Under the pieces are notes generated by a model. That model had not been told where the DNA came from. It did not search any database and saw only the letters and a program-made list of their open reading frames with translations. Shown one piece after another: positions 14,203-16,538 of a DNA stretch of 16,538 nucleotides; position 1 is the first letter of the stretch; each line of letters begins with the position of its first letter. Source of the stretch: an uncultured Collinsella sp. (lineage in GTDB: Bacteria > Actinomycetota > Coriobacteriia > Coriobacteriales > Coriobacteriaceae); NCBI GenBank assembly GCA_900547765.1, contig URIA01000052.1, positions 1 through 16,538 on the forward strand. The letters are read 5' to 3'. The position numbers and the translations under genes are program-made.

Positions 14203-16233
14203 CTACAGCTCGTTGGCCGCGTGATACGCCGTGCGAATGGCGCTCGCAATATCGGCGGTACGCTCGCCCGAGCAGTCGCCCACGCAGGTCACGGGCACCG
14301 TCACGCCATCCAGGTCAAACGCGTTGGCCTTGGAGCCCACGGCCATTACCACGTAATCGCAGGCGATCTTCACCGGCTCCTCGGCGCCATCCTCGGTGGT
14401 GCGCACGGCCTCCACGCCCTCGTCGGTAATGGCGGTCAGGCGGGTCTTAACGTGCTGCTCCACGTTGTGCTCTGCAAAGTCGCTCATAATCAGCGGCAGA
14501 ATGGTCTCGGACTCGCCCGCGGCAATCTTGTCGAGCATCTCGACGATCGCCACCTCGCAGCCGTGCTGCAGCAGGTACTCGGCAGTCTCGGTGCCCACCA
14601 GGCCGCCGCCGATAACGGCGACGCGGCCCGTAAGCTCCGCCTTGCCGGCCAGCACGTCCCAGCTCGAGACGACCTTGTCCGAATCGGCACCCGGAACGGG
14701 GATGACCACGTCGTGTGCGCCCACGGCCACAATCGCGGCGTCGGCGGCGTTGAGGTCCTCGGCCGTAGCGGCGTGGTTGAGCTCAACCTTCACGCCCAGG
14801 CCGGGCAGAATCTTCTCGTAATACTCAACGGAGCGCATGATCTCGTCCTTGCGCGGAGGCGCGGCCGCCAGCACAATCTGGCCGCCCAAGTGATCGCTCG
14901 CCTCGTAGACGGTCACATCGTAGCCGCGCTTGGCCGCCACGCGTGCGGCCTCCAGGCCGGCAATACCGCCGCCCACCACGGCGATCTTCTTGTCGCCCTC
15001 GCCCGGCTTGATGGCGATGGTCGCCTCGTCGCCGTTCTCGGCATTGAGCACGCACGAGATGTACTTACGGTTTTGAATCGCGTCGACGCAGCCCTTGTTG
15101 CAGTTGAGGCACTCGCGAATGGGCTCACCCGTGGCGGCCTTCAGCGCAATGTCGGGGTCGCACATGAGCGAGCGGCCGTACGCGACGATGTCGGCCGAAC
15201 CGTCTTCCAGGATCTTCTCGCCCGCCTCGACCGAGACAACGCGGCCGACGGTTGCCACCGGCACGGAGACCAGGGCCTTGACGCGCTCGGCCACGGGCAG
15301 CGTCCAGTTGTAGGGCATGGCGCCCATGGGCGGAATGGTGTCGCCCATGTTGCCGGTGTGGTTTGCCTGTGCGACCTGGATCATATCGATGCCCGCGCCC
15401 TCGAGCAGCTTGGCAAACTCGCAGGCCTCATCGGGCTGCAGGCCGCCCTTGCCGCGCGGCGTGCCGTCGGGGTTCTCCATGATCACGGGGAGCTTGTACT
15501 CCACCATCAGCTCCGGCGCGGCCTCCTTAATGGCGGCGACGACCTCGAGTGCGTAGCGGACGCGGTTCTCGAACGAGCCGCCGTACTCGTCGGTGCGCTG
15601 GTTGAGGATGGCCGAGCACAGCGAACCCACCAGACGGTCACCGTGGACCTCAATGGCATCGATCCCGGCCTGCTGCGCGCGAGCTGCCGAGGCGGCGATG
15701 GCTTCCTTGATCTGGGTGAGCTGCTCCACGGTGGCCTCGTTCACAAAGTGCTGCATGTCGTGGTGCAGCTTGGCGTAGGCCTGCTTGCGGATCTCGTTGG
15801 ACTCGGCCATCTTGGCGGCAAAGGTCTCCTCGTCGCCGGCGGCCTTGGCCTCCTGCGCGGCCTTGGCGGCGGCCATGGAGCCCATGACCATGCGGCCGAC
15901 GCCGGGCACGTCGTACTCGGGGTGGAACAGCTGCAGCGCAACCTTGGCGCCGTGCTTGTGGACGGCGTCGGCCAGCGCCTTAAACGTGGGGATCTGAGCG
16001 TCGGTCGCCAGCTTGGGCGTGGGGCTTGCGGTCATAACGGGAGCGACGTCGCCGATGACGATGTAGCTCACGCCGCCGCGGGCCAGGCGCTCGTAAAAAG
16101 CCAGGCTGCGCTCGCCGATGGAACCGTCGCGCTCCTCGTAGCCGGTGGTAAGCGGCGGGAACATAATGCGGTTTTTGAGCTCAAGGGGGCCAACCGTAAT
16201 GGGCTGGAGCAGCTTGGATGCGGGTGCGGTCAT
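14203..16233 (-). CDS. FMN/4Fe-4S/FAD-dependent NAD(P)H oxidoreductase, old yellow enzyme / 2,4-dienoyl-CoA reductase type
   Basis: 676 residues, normal for the FadH/BaiCD/BaiH/enoate-reductase group, which reduces activated C=C bonds with NAD(P)H. In the numbering of this start, residues about 5-365 are the FMN-binding TIM barrel, including RTDEYGGSFENR at 213-224. A C-x2-C-x3-C-x11-C cluster site follows (C375, C378, C382, C394). The FAD motif GGGIAG is at 421-426 and the NAD(P) motif GGGLVG at 542-547. The usual barrel motif HxAHGYLxxxF is replaced by VHGDRLVGSLCS (about 196-207), and an Ala-rich stretch sits at about 119-150, so the substrate is uncertain. The ATG at 16233 is preferred because GAGAGG lies 7 bases upstream; an ATG at 16239 is abutted by the same site. 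It is monocistronic, with its own terminator. Confidence 0.92.
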   Translation of the reverse strand: MTAPASKLLQPITVGPLELKNRIMFPPLTTGYEERDGSIGERSLAFYERLARGGVSYIVIGDVAPVMTASPTPKLATDAQIPTFKALADAVHKHGAKVALQLFHPEYDVPGVGRMVMGSMAAAKAAQEAKAAGDEETFAAKMAESNEIRKQAYAKLHHDMQHFVNEATVEQLTQIKEAIAASAARAQQAGIDAIEVHGDRLVGSLCSAILNQRTDEYGGSFENRVRYALEVVAAIKEAAPELMVEYKLPVIMENPDGTPRGKGGLQPDEACEFAKLLEGAGIDMIQVAQANHTGNMGDTIPPMGAMPYNWTLPVAERVKALVSVPVATVGRVVSVEAGEKILEDGSADIVAYGRSLMCDPDIALKAATGEPIRECLNCNKGCVDAIQNRKYISCVLNAENGDEATIAIKPGEGDKKIAVVGGGIAGLEAARVAAKRGYDVTVYEASDHLGGQIVLAAAPPRKDEIMRSVEYYEKILPGLGVKVELNHAATAEDLNAADAAIVAVGAHDVVIPVPGADSDKVVSSWDVLAGKAELTGRVAVIGGGLVGTETAEYLLQHGCEVAIVEMLDKIAAGESETILPLIMSDFAEHNVEQHVKTRLTAITDEGVEAVRTTEDGAEEPVKIACDYVVMAVGSKANAFDLDGVTVPVTCVGDCSGERTADIASAIRTAYHAANEL

Positions 16234-16285
16234 GGACATTCCTCTCTTGTAGGCGCGGCGGCGATGTTGCCGCGTAGTTGTCTAG

Positions 16286-16315
16286 AGGATATGACATGGG
16301 AGCACAGTGGTGCAA
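16286..16315 (-). promoter_or_regulatory. Weak candidate promoter of the flavoenzyme gene
   Basis: On the minus strand TTGCAC (16315-16310) and TATCCT (16291-16286) are 18 bases apart, about 50 bases before the start codon. Both boxes are only partial matches to consensus. Confidence 0.25.
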
Positions 16316-16379
16316 CGGAAATCGGCAGACAGCAGGTAGCGGCAGGTGGACGGGGATGGGCGGGGCGGCCCGTCGGTTT

Positions 16380-16436
16380 ATCTCAATCTGTAACAGTTAC
16401 GCGGCAAAACCGGGTCTTACTGTTACAGATCGAGAT
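16380..16436. promoter_or_regulatory. 18-bp imperfect inverted repeat made of two CTGTWACAG palindromes (candidate operator)
   Basis: atctcaatctgtaacagt (16380-16397) and actgttacagatcgagat (16419-16436) are reverse complements except at one position. Each arm itself contains a 9-bp palindrome, ctgtaacag or ctgttacag, with centres 32 bp apart (about three helical turns). It lies about 65 bp upstream of the weak promoter. Either an operator pair or a dispersed intergenic palindrome. Confidence 0.45.
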
Positions 16437-16491
16437 TTTGTTTGAGAGGCCGAGAATTGGACCGAAAACACGGTCCCGAAATAACAATCAG

Positions 16492-16515
16492 AACCACCCT
16501 TAAAAAGGGTGGTTT
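16492..16515. terminator. Perfect 10-bp hairpin near the window end, possible terminator
   Basis: aaccaccctt (16492-16501) and aagggtggtt (16505-16514) form a perfect stem around a 3-base loop. It is A-preceded and followed by ttgctctt on the plus strand; the U-tract is weak in both directions. It could end a minus-strand gene lying beyond the window. Confidence 0.4.
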
Positions 16516-16538
16516 GCTCTTAGGGTATAACCCACGGG

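Larger units (their letters stand above)
16234..16538. other. Upstream region of the flavoenzyme gene without a gene
   Basis: About 305 bp holding a weak promoter candidate, a long CTGTWACAG dyad and a hairpin near the window edge, each listed separately. No coding sequence is supported: the only long frame is antisense to the flavoenzyme. Confidence 0.6.

Noticed and set aside
14221..16503. 760-codon open frame on the plus strand
   Set aside because: Antisense to the flavoenzyme, whose cofactor motifs are unmistakable; the frame is open because stops are rare in GC-rich DNA.

Overview
The window looks like a high-GC Gram-positive gut actinobacterium of the class Coriobacteriia, most like Collinsella. 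This is inferred from the GC-rich coding style, strong AGGAGG-type ribosome binding sites, a giant LPxTG surface protein built from pilin-type isopeptide domains, a flavin/Fe-S enoate-reductase-like enzyme and an energy-converting hydrogenase. No rRNA or marker gene is present, so the genus is inference. All seven genes I accept are on the minus strand. The long plus-strand open frames are antisense shadows.

Right to left, in the direction of transcription: (i) 14203-16233, a monocistronic three-domain FMN/4Fe-4S/FAD oxidoreductase of the old yellow enzyme / 2,4-dienoyl-CoA reductase type. It is preceded by a paired CTGTWACAG dyad and ends at a strong intrinsic terminator. (ii) 13359-13763, a small protein with two helix-turn-helix modules resembling an IS3/IS150 OrfA but with no OrfB, closed by its own terminator. 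(iii) 7426-13073, a tightly packed five-gene operon for a group 4 (Ech-type) membrane-bound [NiFe] hydrogenase, in the order echA-B (one fused 960-residue polypeptide), echC, echD, echE, echF. By family knowledge the complex would couple ferredoxin oxidation and proton reduction to ion pumping. All visible metal ligands and the key antiporter charges are present. (iv) 6937-7425, a gene-free stretch dense in dyads: a 154-bp inverted-repeat element enclosing a bidirectional terminator-like hairpin, a nested hairpin pair, and a cluster of TGAGACA half-sites before the next gene. (v) 31-6936, a 2301-residue secreted surface protein with an N-terminal von Willebrand A domain, twelve Ig-like pilin isopeptide domains and an LPTTG motif whose sorting tail is abnormally short.

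The hydrogenase genes form one functional unit, linked by overlaps or by ribosome sites embedded in the preceding stop region. The surface protein, the HTH protein and the flavoenzyme each appear to be separate transcription units. The points most worth a second look are the EchA-EchB fusion with alanine-rich tails on EchC and EchD, the ABAB two-domain duplication and truncated sorting signal in the surface protein, the orphan OrfA-like HTH gene in front of the hydrogenase operon, and the palindromic intergenic elements.
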